Positions 8,791 through 17,865 of a stretch of 64,000 bases of DNA are shown piece by piece. Both the position numbers and the translations under genes were made by a program. Source of the DNA: Lachnospiraceae bacterium. GTDB taxonomy: Bacteria; Bacillota; Clostridia; Lachnospirales; Lachnospiraceae. The notes beneath the pieces are model-generated. The model was not told the origin of the DNA. It did no database searches and was given only the letters and a program-made list of their open reading frames with translations. The stretch is taken from contig JAETQI010000012.1 in assembly GCA_021770755.1 (NCBI GenBank), positions 1 to 64,000 of the forward strand, written 5' to 3'. Each line of letters opens with the position of its first letter. Positions within the stretch are counted from its first letter, which is position 1.

Positions 8791-9171
8791 ATGGAAAAAG
8801 AAACGGAAAAGGGTTATTCATTGAACAATGAGGAATTTGGCACGGTAAAGATCGCGAATGACGTTGTCGCCATGATCGCGGGGCTTGCGGCGACAGAGGT
8901 TGACGGTGTGGGCGCCATGGTCGGAAATATCACGAATGAGCTGATGGGAAAGGTCGGCATGAAGAAGCAGACGAAAGGCGTCAAGGTAGATATCCTTGAC
9001 GGCAACGTGTCCGTGGAGCTTGCGGTGACTCTGGAATATGGCTTTAATATCCCCACGACCTGCAATAAAGTACAGGAAAAAGTAAAGAATGCGATCGAGA
9101 CGATGACCGGATTCAAGGTGTCCGATGTCAATATCAGGATCGTCGGTATCAAGATGGCATCGGATCGGTAA
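8791..9171 (+). CDS. Asp23/Gls24 family protein (YqhY-like)
   Basis: A 126-residue protein of the Asp23/Gls24 (DUF322) family. It shows the family segment GTVKIANDVVAMIAGLAATEVDGV at the N-terminus and a C-terminal alpha/beta domain ending in DVNIRIVGI. In Firmicutes the YqhY member sits next to nusB and is linked to control of acetyl-CoA carboxylase and to envelope stress; the position here matches. It is preceded by ACAGGAGG with proper spacing. Function beyond the family is not shown by the sequence. Confidence 0.9.
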   Translation: MEKETEKGYSLNNEEFGTVKIANDVVAMIAGLAATEVDGVGAMVGNITNELMGKVGMKKQTKGVKVDILDGNVSVELAVTLEYGFNIPTTCNKVQEKVKNAIETMTGFKVSDVNIRIVGIKMASDR

Positions 9172-9185
9172 AGGATCGGTAAAGG
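9162..9185 (+). repeat. Tandem 11-base duplication before nusB
   Basis: The unit GGATCGGTAAA occurs twice in direct succession, followed by GG. It covers the last codons of the Asp23-family gene and the leader of nusB, and supplies the AAAGGAAAAG ribosome-binding region. Probably a small replication-slippage duplication. Confidence 0.7.
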
Positions 9186-9194
9186 AAAAGACAA

Positions 9195-9620
9195 ATGAGC
9201 AGAAGAGAGCTTAGGGAACAGATATTTAAGTACATTTTCAGGATCGAATTTAACGACAGGACGGAGATGCCCGAGCAGGAGCAGTTCTTTTTTGAGACCC
9301 TGCAGATGGAAGCGCAGGAGAGAGAGCGGGCGGGGATCAGGGATGAAGATGCCGCGTACATTTCCGGCAAGAGCAACCGGATCCTTGAGAAGCTTGATGA
9401 GATCGACGGGATGATCAACAAGCGGGCAAAGGGCTGGACAACGCAGCGGATGGGCAAGGTAGACCTCACGATCCTGCGTCTTGCCGTGTATGAGATCGTC
9501 TTTGACGAGGATGTGCCGACAGGGGTTGCGATCAACGAGGCGGTCGAGCTTGCCAAGAAGTTCGGGCAGGAGGAGTCGTCGGGCTTTGTCAACGGGGTGC
9601 TGGCAAAGTTTGCGTCCTAA
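9195..9620 (+). CDS. nusB: Transcription antitermination factor NusB
   Basis: NusB binds boxA RNA together with NusE (S10) and promotes antitermination of rRNA operons. The 141-residue all-helical protein begins MSRRELREQIFKYIF and ends with the conserved TGVAINEAVELAKKFG...FVNGVL region. Length and context upstream of xseA are standard. Confidence 0.95.
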   Translation: MSRRELREQIFKYIFRIEFNDRTEMPEQEQFFFETLQMEAQERERAGIRDEDAAYISGKSNRILEKLDEIDGMINKRAKGWTTQRMGKVDLTILRLAVYEIVFDEDVPTGVAINEAVELAKKFGQEESSGFVNGVLAKFAS

Positions 9621-9650
9621 GGATCCCATACAAAGTACGGAGGCATATTT

Positions 9651-10877
9651 GTGAAGCAGAATGTTTATACAGTTGCCCAGATCAATTCCTACATCAAGAA
9701 CATGTTCACGCAGGATTACATGCTGCGGTATGTTCTGGTGAAAGGCGAGGTCAGTAATTGTAAGTACCATTCGTCGGGGCATATCTATTTTACATTAAAA
9801 GATGCTAAGGGCGTTATCGCCTGTGTCATGTTTGCCGGCAATCGCACCGGACTTTCTTTCCGACTGGAAGAAGGGCAGATGGTGGTGGTTGGCGGTACGG
9901 TTGACGTGTATGAGCGGGATGGAAAATACCAGCTCTACGCGAAACAGGTCACACTGGACGGCGCCGGCGTGCTGTACGAAAAGTTTGACCGCCTAAAGCG
10001 CAGGCTCGAGGAGATGGGAATGTTCGCGCAGGAGTACAAGCAGCCCATTCCCCGGTATATCAGGACACTGGGCGTTGTGACAGCGCCCACAGGTGCGGCG
10101 GTGCGCGATATCATCAATATTGCGACGAGGCGCAATCCTTATGTGCAGATCATACTGTATCCGGCGATCGTGCAGGGAGACCAGGCGCCGGCGAGCATCG
10201 TTAACGGGATCCATGCGCTGGAACAGCTCGGGGTGGACGTGATGATCGTAGGCAGAGGCGGCGGTTCCATCGAGGATCTGTGGGCATTCAATGAAGAGGC
10301 GGTGGCGCAGGCGGTATTTGACTGTCAGGTGCCGGTCATATCGGCGGTCGGACATGAGACAGACACGACGATCACGGATTTTGTGGCAGATCTAAGGGCG
10401 CCCACACCCTCGGCAGCGGCGGAGCTTGCAGTCTATGATATCACACAGCTTATGGAGCGGCTTGCGGCGTACGGCAGCACATTGCACCATGCCGTGCAGG
10501 TGCAGATCCGAAAGCAGCGCAACAGGCTGGAAAACGAGAAACTGCGGCTGAAATATCAAAGTCCGGTGAGCCAGATCCAGCAAAAGCGTACATACGCCAT
10601 GGATCTCGAGGGACGGCTTACGGGATTGATGAACAGCACGCTGACCCGGCAGCAGCACCGGCTGGCACTTTATGCCGAGAAGTTAAAGGGCGTGTCGCCG
10701 CTCGAGAAGCTCAGCCAGGGATATGCGTATGTCGAGAGTGCGGATCATAAGGTGATAAACGATGTGAACAATGTGAAGCCGGAGGATATGGTGCAGATCT
10801 ATGTGAAAAACGGCACGATACAGGCAAAAGTGAAGGAGATTAACAGGGTAGCGTATGGCGAAGGAACAGACACTTGA
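9651..10877 (+). CDS. xseA: Exodeoxyribonuclease VII large subunit
   Basis: XseA is the catalytic subunit of exonuclease VII, which degrades single-stranded DNA in both directions and acts in mismatch and damage repair. The 408-residue protein has an N-terminal OB-fold (SNCKYHSSGHIYFTLKD) and the catalytic core with VVTAPTGAAVRDI, VGRGGGSIEDLW and HETDTTITDFVADLRAPTP. The GTG start at 9651 is preceded by GGAGG. It overlaps xseB by 23 bases. Confidence 0.96.
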   Translation: MKQNVYTVAQINSYIKNMFTQDYMLRYVLVKGEVSNCKYHSSGHIYFTLKDAKGVIACVMFAGNRTGLSFRLEEGQMVVVGGTVDVYERDGKYQLYAKQVTLDGAGVLYEKFDRLKRRLEEMGMFAQEYKQPIPRYIRTLGVVTAPTGAAVRDIINIATRRNPYVQIILYPAIVQGDQAPASIVNGIHALEQLGVDVMIVGRGGGSIEDLWAFNEEAVAQAVFDCQVPVISAVGHETDTTITDFVADLRAPTPSAAAELAVYDITQLMERLAAYGSTLHHAVQVQIRKQRNRLENEKLRLKYQSPVSQIQQKRTYAMDLEGRLTGLMNSTLTRQQHRLALYAEKLKGVSPLEKLSQGYAYVESADHKVINDVNNVKPEDMVQIYVKNGTIQAKVKEINRVAYGEGTDT

Positions 10878-11061
10878 ACAGATGTTTGACAAGCTCGAGG
10901 AAATGATCGGAAAACTGGAGCAGGAGGATATCTCGCTGGAGGAATCCTTCAGATTATATAAGGAAGGCATGAAACTGATCAAGTCCTGCAACGACAAGAT
11001 CGACAAGGTGGAGAAGGAAGTTCTCAAATTGAATGAAAATGGTGAATTGGATGAATTTTGA
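10855..11061 (+). CDS. xseB: Exodeoxyribonuclease VII small subunit
   Basis: A 68-residue helical protein with the family signature FDKLEEMIGKLEQEDISLEESF. Several copies of XseB bind the XseA stalk. It overlaps the 3' end of xseA, consistent with coupled translation, and its own stop overlaps the start of ispA. Confidence 0.94.
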   Translation: MAKEQTLEQMFDKLEEMIGKLEQEDISLEESFRLYKEGMKLIKSCNDKIDKVEKEVLKLNENGELDEF

Positions 11062-11956
11062 TCAAGCGTTGGAAAATAAAGTAAAAGAGACAGAGACCAT
11101 CATAAAAGCGTATCTTCCGGACGAAAGCGGCTGGGCAAGAACGGTGATGGAAGCGATGAACTACAGCGTCAATGTGGGCGGCAAGCGTCTCCGCCCCATG
11201 CTGATGGCAGAGACTTACCGGCTTTTTGGCGGTTCGGACAGCGTGATCGAACCGTTTATGGCGGCGATCGAGATGATACACACATACTCGCTCGTTCATG
11301 ATGATCTGCCGGCGATGGACAACGACGAGTACCGCAGGGGCAGGAAGACGACCTGGGTAGTCTACGGGGACGCCATGGCAGTCCTTGCGGGGGACGGACT
11401 TCTAAACTATGCTTTCGAGACGGCGCTCCGGGTCTTTGAGATGTCTGGCAGCGACGCGGACAGAAAGGCGAGGGCGCTTAAGATCCTTGCGAAAAAAGCG
11501 GGTATCTATGGGATGATCGGCGGGCAGACAGCCGACATCGAGGCGGAAAACTTAGGAGATCAGGTCACGCAGGAGCATCTGCTGTTCATTCATGAGCACA
11601 AGACAGCGGCGCTGATCCAGGCGGCGATGATGGTGGGAGCGGTGCTTGCAGGCGCGGACGATGAGCAGATCTGTCTGGTAGAAAGAGCGGCGTATGAGAT
11701 CGGCATCGCGTTCCAGATACAGGACGATATCCTTGACGTGACGAGCAGTCTCGAGACGTTAGGAAAGCCGGTCGGAAGCGATGCGAGAAACCAGAAGACG
11801 ACTTATGTCACCCTGAAAGGGATCGAGGAGGCATCACGGGAGCAGCGGGAAATGTCAGACCATGCGATAAAGATGCTGGAATCCCTGGGGGAGAAAGGTT
11901 TTCAGAACGAGTTTCTGATCAGATTGATACAAAGCCTGATCACACGGATCAAGTAG
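11051..11956 (+). CDS. ispA: Polyprenyl (farnesyl/geranyl) diphosphate synthase
   Basis: A short-chain trans-isoprenyl diphosphate synthase of 301 residues, which condenses isopentenyl diphosphate with allylic diphosphates. Both aspartate-rich motifs are present: DDLPAMDND near residue 83 and QDDILD near 225, along with GGKRLRPML. The ATG at 11051 overlaps the xseB stop; the frame is open from 11033. It is adjacent to dxs, so isoprenoid precursor supply and elongation are encoded together. Exact chain length (C15 or C20) cannot be read with certainty. Confidence 0.94.
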   Translation: MNFDQALENKVKETETIIKAYLPDESGWARTVMEAMNYSVNVGGKRLRPMLMAETYRLFGGSDSVIEPFMAAIEMIHTYSLVHDDLPAMDNDEYRRGRKTTWVVYGDAMAVLAGDGLLNYAFETALRVFEMSGSDADRKARALKILAKKAGIYGMIGGQTADIEAENLGDQVTQEHLLFIHEHKTAALIQAAMMVGAVLAGADDEQICLVERAAYEIGIAFQIQDDILDVTSSLETLGKPVGSDARNQKTTYVTLKGIEEASREQREMSDHAIKMLESLGEKGFQNEFLIRLIQSLITRIK

Positions 11957-11989
11957 ATAATTCGGAAAGGTAAAGGCGCTGAGTATGAT

Positions 11990-13876
11990 ATGAGTAGAAT
12001 ATTAGAAACGATAGAGAAGGAAAATGATATAAAGAACGTGGCACCCGAAGACTGGAACCAGCTCGCGGATGAGATCAGACAATTCCTGATCAGCAAGATC
12101 AGCGTCACAGGAGGGCATCTCGGTTCCAACCTCGGGGCAGTGGAGCTGACCATGGCACTGCATCTGAGCCTGAATCTTCCGCAGGACAAGATCGTGTGGG
12201 ATGTGGGGCACCAGTCCTACACACACAAGCTGCTGACCGGCAGGCGGTCTGGGTTTGAGAGCCTGCGCAAATATGGCGGGATGAGCGGTTTTCCCAAGAG
12301 AAAGGAGAGCGAGTGCGACTGCTTTGACACAGGGCACAGCTCCACGTCCATCTCGGCGGGGCTTGGGCTTGTGAAGGCGCGGGATCTTCGCGGCGAGGAC
12401 CACACGATCATCTCTGTCATCGGCGACGGCTCCCTCACCGGGGGAATGGCATATGAGGCGCTGAACAATGCTTCGCGGCTGAAAAAGAATTTTATCATTA
12501 TATTAAATGACAATAATATGTCTATCTCGGAAAATGTCGGCGGTGTGTCAAAATATCTCAACAATATCAGAACAGCGGACAAGTATCTCGATATGAAGGA
12601 GGGCATCTACAATTCCCTCATGGAGTCCAACTTAGAGCCGATCGTCACGAGCATCCGGCGCGCAAAAAGTTCTGTGAAGCATCTGGTGATCCCGGGCATG
12701 TTCTTCGAGGATATGGGGATTACATATTTGGGACCTGTGGACGGACACAATATCAGTGCGATGATGAAGGTCCTGCGGGAAGCAAAGCGCTGCAAATCAG
12801 CGGTGCTGGTGCATGTGATCACACAGAAGGGCAAGGGCTTTGCGCCCGCGGAGAAGCATCCGGCGCGCTTTCACGGCGCGGAGCCGTTCGATGTGGAGAC
12901 AGGGCTTCCGCTCACGCCAAAGACGAAGTCGAGCTACACGGATGTCTTTTCGACAGTGATGTGCAAGCTTGGAGACCGCTATCACGACGTTGTGGCGATC
13001 ACGGCGGCGATGCCGGACGGCACAGGACTGAAAAGATTCCGCAATATGTATCCCGACCGGTTTTTTGATGTCGGGATCGCGGAGGAACATGCAGTGACCT
13101 TTGCGGCGGGGCTTGCCGCCGGAGGCTTGCGCCCGGTGGTGGCAGTCTATTCCTCGTTTTTGCAGCGGGCGTATGACCAGATCCTGCACGATGTCTGCAT
13201 CCAGAATCTCCCGGTGGTCTTTGCGATCGACAGGGCAGGACTTGTGGGCAGCGACGGGGAGACGCATCAGGGAATTTTTGACCTGTCATATCTGTCCTCC
13301 ATACCAAACATGCATATCATGGCACCCAAAAATAAGTGGGAATTGTCCGATATGCTGAAATTCGCAGTCGCGTTTCAGGGACCGATCGCACTGCGCTATC
13401 CGCGGGGGGAGGCGTACGATGGTCTTCGCGAGTACCGCGAGCCGATCCGTTTTGGCAGGGCGGAATGGATCTATCGCGAGCAGGATATCGCGCTCGTGGC
13501 AGTGGGCAGCATGGTTAAGGCGGCGCTCACGGTGCGGGACGAGCTGATCCGGAAAGGCTATCGCTGCAGCATCGTCAATGCCCGCTTTGTCAAGCCGGTC
13601 GATACAGAGATACTCGACGAGGCGGCAGAAGATCACAGGCTCATCGTGACAATGGAGGAAAATGTGGCAAGCGGCGGATTTGGCGAGAAGGTGCGCGCTT
13701 ACCTCGACGGGCATCATCCGGCGACGGAACTGATCACAGTCACTGTTCCTGACGAGTATGTGGAGCATGGAAATGTGGAGATCCTGCGCCGCGAGGTCGG
13801 GATCGACGAGGAGACGATCGTGCAGAGGATCCTGGGGAAGTGCAGCGCGCTGTTTGAGGGAGGACGGGAAGTATGA
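11990..13876 (+). CDS. dxs: 1-deoxy-D-xylulose-5-phosphate synthase
   Basis: DXS is the thiamine-diphosphate enzyme that joins pyruvate and glyceraldehyde-3-phosphate in the first step of the MEP isoprenoid pathway. The 628-residue protein has the ThDP/Mg motif GDGSLTGGMAYEALNNAS, the transketolase-like VGIAEEHAVTFAAGLA and the C-terminal domain with ARFVKPVD. Its stop overlaps the start of tlyA (ATGA). Confidence 0.97.
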   Translation: MSRILETIEKENDIKNVAPEDWNQLADEIRQFLISKISVTGGHLGSNLGAVELTMALHLSLNLPQDKIVWDVGHQSYTHKLLTGRRSGFESLRKYGGMSGFPKRKESECDCFDTGHSSTSISAGLGLVKARDLRGEDHTIISVIGDGSLTGGMAYEALNNASRLKKNFIIILNDNNMSISENVGGVSKYLNNIRTADKYLDMKEGIYNSLMESNLEPIVTSIRRAKSSVKHLVIPGMFFEDMGITYLGPVDGHNISAMMKVLREAKRCKSAVLVHVITQKGKGFAPAEKHPARFHGAEPFDVETGLPLTPKTKSSYTDVFSTVMCKLGDRYHDVVAITAAMPDGTGLKRFRNMYPDRFFDVGIAEEHAVTFAAGLAAGGLRPVVAVYSSFLQRAYDQILHDVCIQNLPVVFAIDRAGLVGSDGETHQGIFDLSYLSSIPNMHIMAPKNKWELSDMLKFAVAFQGPIALRYPRGEAYDGLREYREPIRFGRAEWIYREQDIALVAVGSMVKAALTVRDELIRKGYRCSIVNARFVKPVDTEILDEAAEDHRLIVTMEENVASGGFGEKVRAYLDGHHPATELITVTVPDEYVEHGNVEILRREVGIDEETIVQRILGKCSALFEGGREV

Positions 13877-14709
13877 AAGAGCGGCTGGATGTACTGCTGG
13901 TGCGGCAGGGGCTTGCCGAGTCGCGGGAGAAGGCAAAAGCGGTGATCATGGCGGGAAGCGTGTATGTCAACGACCAGAAGGAGGACAAGGCGGGAGCCAT
14001 GTTCGATGAATCGAAGGTACGGCTTGAAGTCAGGGGGAACACGCTGCGCTATGTCAGCCGCGGCGGTCTGAAACTGGAAAAGGCGATTGACTGTTTTGAC
14101 GTGCGGCTGGACGGAAAGATCTGTATGGATATCGGTGCATCTACGGGCGGGTTTACGGACTGTATGCTCCAGAACGGGGCGAGGAAGGTTTATTCTGTCG
14201 ATGTAGGGCACGGTCAGCTAGCGTGGAAGCTGCGCAACGACGAGCGCGTCGTCTGCATGGAAAAGACGAATTTCCGATACATGGTTTTGGAGGATATCGG
14301 GGAAAGGCTCGATTTTGCGTCGGTCGATGTGTCCTTTATATCGCTTGATAAGATCCTGGGACCTGCCCACGGTCTGCTGAAACCAAACGCACAGATGGTC
14401 TGCCTGATCAAGCCGCAGTTTGAGGCAGGCAGGGAGAAAGTCGGGAAAAAGGGTGTTGTGCGGGACCCGCAGGTTCATATGGAAGTGATCAGGACAGTGT
14501 TTATCACTGCGCTGGAAAAAGGCTTTAATATACTTTCGCTTGATTTTTCGCCGGTCCGGGGACCGGAGGGAAACATTGAGTATCTCATGCATCTGCACAG
14601 GGTGGATCTGAGAGAAGAGGATTTCGATGCTGCCGGACTGGTGGATGATTGTTACATAAGGCTTATCGAGGAGACGGTTGCATCTGCACACAAGGCATTG
14701 GATGGCTGA
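13873..14709 (+). CDS. tlyA: TlyA family rRNA 2'-O-methyltransferase
   Basis: This 278-residue protein has an N-terminal S4 RNA-binding domain (RLDVLLVRQGLAESREKAK, residues 3-60) and an FtsJ-like SAM-dependent methyltransferase domain with DIGASTGGFTDC and the catalytic-type Lys in CLIKPQFEAG. TlyA proteins methylate ribose of 16S and sometimes 23S rRNA; older annotations call them hemolysin A. It overlaps dxs by four bases. Confidence 0.94.
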   Translation: MKERLDVLLVRQGLAESREKAKAVIMAGSVYVNDQKEDKAGAMFDESKVRLEVRGNTLRYVSRGGLKLEKAIDCFDVRLDGKICMDIGASTGGFTDCMLQNGARKVYSVDVGHGQLAWKLRNDERVVCMEKTNFRYMVLEDIGERLDFASVDVSFISLDKILGPAHGLLKPNAQMVCLIKPQFEAGREKVGKKGVVRDPQVHMEVIRTVFITALEKGFNILSLDFSPVRGPEGNIEYLMHLHRVDLREEDFDAAGLVDDCYIRLIEETVASAHKALDG

Positions 14710-14729
14710 TAGACAGATACGGGGAATGA

Positions 14730-15542
14730 ATGAGAACATTTTATATATATACAAACCAGACAAAAGACGGAAAAGGGGAGGTCACGCAGTATATACGCGA
14801 CTACCTGCATCTAAAAGGGTGCCGCTGCAGCAGCAGGGTCGACGAGAAGGTTGAGGGGATGATCGTTCTGGGCGGTGACGGGACGATGCTCAGGGCGGCG
14901 CGGGAGTACGTCGCTTATCACATTCCGATGATCGGGGTCAATCTCGGGACGCTTGGTTATCTGGCAGAGGTTGACAGGGAGGATATCGAGTCTGCGCTCG
15001 ACAGCCTGATCGCGAACCGCTATGAGATCGAACCGCGCATGATGCTGAGCGGTATCCCTGTGATAGCCGGTGTCAGCTCCAACCCGCAGACGGCGCTGAA
15101 CGACATCGTGATCAACAGAAAGGGCGCGCTGCATGTCATCAATTTCAATATTTATGTCAACGGGCGCCCGCTCAGTACATACAGTGCGGACGGTATGATC
15201 ATCTCCACGCCGACAGGCTCGACGGCATACAACCTGTCAGCAGGGGGGCCGATCGTGGAGCCTCGGGCAAGGCTGATCATGATGACCCCTGTCTGTTCCC
15301 ACACGCTGGTGAATAACAGGACGATCATTCTTGCCGAGGACGACGTCATCGATATCGAGATCGGGCGGTACAAGCCGGGTGAAAAGCAGGAGGTGGACGC
15401 CAGCTTTGACGGGAGATGTCCGGTCAATCTCAACGAGGGCGACAAGATCCGGATCATCCGTTCCGACAAGGTGACAAAGATCATAAAACTCAGCGAGGGC
15501 AGCTTTCTGGATACATTACACAAGAAAATGCGGGCTTTTTGA
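14730..15542 (+). CDS. nadK: NAD kinase
   Basis: NAD kinase phosphorylates NAD to NADP. The 270-residue protein has the signature GGDGTMLRAAR near residue 49, NLGTLGYLAEVD near 71 and the nucleotide-binding TPTGSTAYNLSAGGPIV near 160. It sits 20 bases after tlyA in the conserved dxs-tlyA-nadK-argR-recN order. Confidence 0.96.
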   Translation: MRTFYIYTNQTKDGKGEVTQYIRDYLHLKGCRCSSRVDEKVEGMIVLGGDGTMLRAAREYVAYHIPMIGVNLGTLGYLAEVDREDIESALDSLIANRYEIEPRMMLSGIPVIAGVSSNPQTALNDIVINRKGALHVINFNIYVNGRPLSTYSADGMIISTPTGSTAYNLSAGGPIVEPRARLIMMTPVCSHTLVNNRTIILAEDDVIDIEIGRYKPGEKQEVDASFDGRCPVNLNEGDKIRIIRSDKVTKIIKLSEGSFLDTLHKKMRAF

Positions 15543-15571
15543 GAGACGGGCGTAAAAAATCTGTGAAAGGC

Positions 15572-16039
15572 ATGGTATCGGATGCAATGAAAAGAGAGAG
15601 ACATGAGGTCGTGGTGGAACTGATCAACAAGTATGATATCGAGACGCAGGAGGAGCTTGCAGCGTATCTGCGCAAGGAAGGCTTTGATGTGACGCAGGCG
15701 ACCGTATCAAGAGATATCCGGGAACTGCACCTGTCAAAGATAGCGGCGGGAAACGGCAGACAGAAATACATCATCCTGCAGAATGAGGATACAAGGCTGG
15801 GCGACAAATATATCCGTGTGCTCCGGGACGGGTTTGTCTCGATGAGCATGGCGCAGAACATACTGGTGATCAAGACCGTGCAGGGGATGGCGATGGCGGT
15901 CGCCGCAGCGGTGGATGCCATGCGGTTTCCGGAGATCGTCGGCTGCATAGCAGGTGACGACACGATATTTGCAGCGGTAAGATCTGCGGAGGAGACCAGG
16001 GCTGTGATGGAAAAAATGGATGAGATTATAAAAGGTTAG
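15572..16039 (+). CDS. argR: Arginine repressor
   Basis: ArgR is a hexameric winged-helix repressor of arginine biosynthesis that uses arginine as corepressor. The protein (155 residues from 15572, 150 from the ATG at 15587) has the N-terminal DNA-binding region with IETQEELAAYLRKEGF and TQATVSRDIRELHL. The C-terminal oligomerisation domain contains GCIAGDDTIFAAV, including the Asp pair that binds arginine. No start has an ideal ribosome-binding site; AAAGG lies just before 15572. The frame is open further upstream, inside nadK. Confidence 0.94.
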   Translation: MVSDAMKRERHEVVVELINKYDIETQEELAAYLRKEGFDVTQATVSRDIRELHLSKIAAGNGRQKYIILQNEDTRLGDKYIRVLRDGFVSMSMAQNILVIKTVQGMAMAVAAAVDAMRFPEIVGCIAGDDTIFAAVRSAEETRAVMEKMDEIIKG

Positions 16040-16048
16040 GTACGGAAA

Positions 16049-17737
16049 ATGTTAATTAGCTTGCATGTAAAAAATCTGGCTCTGATCTCAGAGACGGAAG
16101 TGAACTTTGGGGAAGGACTGAATATCTTAAGCGGTGAGACCGGAGCCGGCAAATCGATCATCATCGGCTCGATCAATCTCGCCCTGGGCGCGAGAGCGGA
16201 CAAGGATATGATCAGGACAGGCGCCGACTATGCGCTTGTCGAGCTGGTCTTCCAGGTGACGGACGAGGCGATGCAGCAGGAGATCAGGGCGCTTGAGATC
16301 CCTGTCGAGGAGGACGGCATCATCATTATCCAGCGCAAGATCCAGCCTGGTAGAAACCTCTTTAAGATTTGCGGCGAGACGGTCACTGCAAAACAGATCA
16401 AGGCACTTTCCGAACTGCTGATCGATATCCACGGACAGCATGAGCACCAGTCCCTCCTGTACAAGAAGAATCACATGGAGATCCTGGATTCCTTCGCGGG
16501 GGAAGGGCTTGACGCGATCAAGGAGGAACTCCGGGAGAAGTATCAGTTGTACACGAGATTCAAAAAGGAGCTTGCGGAATTCTGTGTCGACGACGGGGCG
16601 AAGGCAAAGGAACTCTCGCTTGCGGAGTTTGAGTATCAGGAGATCGAGGAAGCCGGATTGACAGCGGGCGAGGATGAGGAGCTCGAGCGCGATTACCGGA
16701 AGATGGCAAACAGCAGACAGATCGTCGGGGCGGCAGACAAGGCGTATCAGCTCACTGGAAACGGCGAACAGTCGGCGGCGGACGCAGTCGGTTATGCCGT
16801 GCGGGAGCTGCGCAGCGTGGAGGGCTATGACGACAGGGCGCAGGAGCTTGCGGATGAGCTGGAGAATATCGATGCCCTGCTCAGTGATTTTAACCGGGAG
16901 ATCGCCGAGTACATGGCAGACATGGAGTTTGACGGAGAGCGGTTTGGCCAGATGGAGGAGCGGCTGAACCTGCTAAATCATCTAAAGCTCAAGTACGGAA
17001 GCAGCATTCAGGCGGTGCTGCAGTATCAGACAGAACTCGGGGAGAAGATCGAGAAACTTAAGAATGCGGATGTATATAAAGAGCAGTTGGAGGCGAAGAT
17101 CGCCGAGATGCAGACGCGATTAAAGAGTCTGTGCCAGAAAGCCTCCAGGGTTCGCAGCAAGGAGGCGGCAAAGCTTGAAAAGGATATGATCGCGGCGCTG
17201 ACGGATCTGAATTTTCTGGATGTGCAGTTTGAGATCCAGGTGCGGAAGAAGGAGGAGATGACTGCTGGCGGATATGACGATGTGGAATTCATGATCTCGA
17301 CCAATCCCGGCGAGCCGTTAAAGAGTCTTGGCAATGTTGCGAGCGGCGGCGAACTTTCGCGCATCATGCTGGCGATCAAGACCGTCCTCGCCTCGCGCGA
17401 CCGGATACCGACCATGATCTTTGACGAGATCGACACTGGGATCAGCGGAAAGACGGCGTGGAAAGTGTCAGAGAAGCTCGGACATCTGTCGCAGAGCCAT
17501 CAGATCATCTGCATCACACACCTGCCCCAGATCGCGGCGATGGCAGACAACCACTATAAGATCGCAAAGCAGGCAGTGGACAACAAGACCGTCACGGATA
17601 TCGTACAACTGGATGCGGCAAAGACCGTCGACGAGCTAGCGAGAATGCTCGGCAGCGACGCGATCACAGAGACGGTGCGGGAGAACGCGAGGGAGCTGAT
17701 CGCGACTGCGCAGGGGAAGAAGACAGAATATAAATAA
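16049..17737 (+). CDS. recN: DNA repair protein RecN
   Basis: RecN is an SMC-like ATPase recruited to double-strand breaks. The 562-residue protein has Walker A GETGAGKS near residue 30, a long coiled-coil middle region, the ABC signature NVASGGELSRIMLAIK near 430 and Walker B TMIFDEIDTGISG near 455. It starts nine bases after argR. In many spore formers spoIVB and spo0A follow recN; here spoIVB lies 6.7 kb away. Confidence 0.97.
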   Translation: MLISLHVKNLALISETEVNFGEGLNILSGETGAGKSIIIGSINLALGARADKDMIRTGADYALVELVFQVTDEAMQQEIRALEIPVEEDGIIIIQRKIQPGRNLFKICGETVTAKQIKALSELLIDIHGQHEHQSLLYKKNHMEILDSFAGEGLDAIKEELREKYQLYTRFKKELAEFCVDDGAKAKELSLAEFEYQEIEEAGLTAGEDEELERDYRKMANSRQIVGAADKAYQLTGNGEQSAADAVGYAVRELRSVEGYDDRAQELADELENIDALLSDFNREIAEYMADMEFDGERFGQMEERLNLLNHLKLKYGSSIQAVLQYQTELGEKIEKLKNADVYKEQLEAKIAEMQTRLKSLCQKASRVRSKEAAKLEKDMIAALTDLNFLDVQFEIQVRKKEEMTAGGYDDVEFMISTNPGEPLKSLGNVASGGELSRIMLAIKTVLASRDRIPTMIFDEIDTGISGKTAWKVSEKLGHLSQSHQIICITHLPQIAAMADNHYKIAKQAVDNKTVTDIVQLDAAKTVDELARMLGSDAITETVRENARELIATAQGKKTEYK

Positions 17738-17762
17738 GTAAATATCGAAAATAATATTGAAA

Positions 17763-17790
17763 TTGACTCGAAGGGGGATTATACTATAAA
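17763..17790 (+). promoter_or_regulatory. Candidate promoter of the PocR-domain gene
   Basis: TTGACT (17763-17768) is followed after 16 bases by TATAAA (17785-17790) in the AT-rich gap after recN. It lies about 75 bases before the start codon. It is a sigma-A-like match only. Confidence 0.45.
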
Positions 17791-17865
17791 TATAACCAAA
17801 TCAGAAAAACTTTCAGTAATTCAATTGGTGAAATGTTACAATGAAGTCAGGTAGGAGGTAGACGG

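Noticed and set aside
8814-9782. A 322-codon minus-strand open frame over Asp23, nusB and xseA
   Set aside because: Antisense to three conserved genes; composition and lack of start signals mark it as a shadow.
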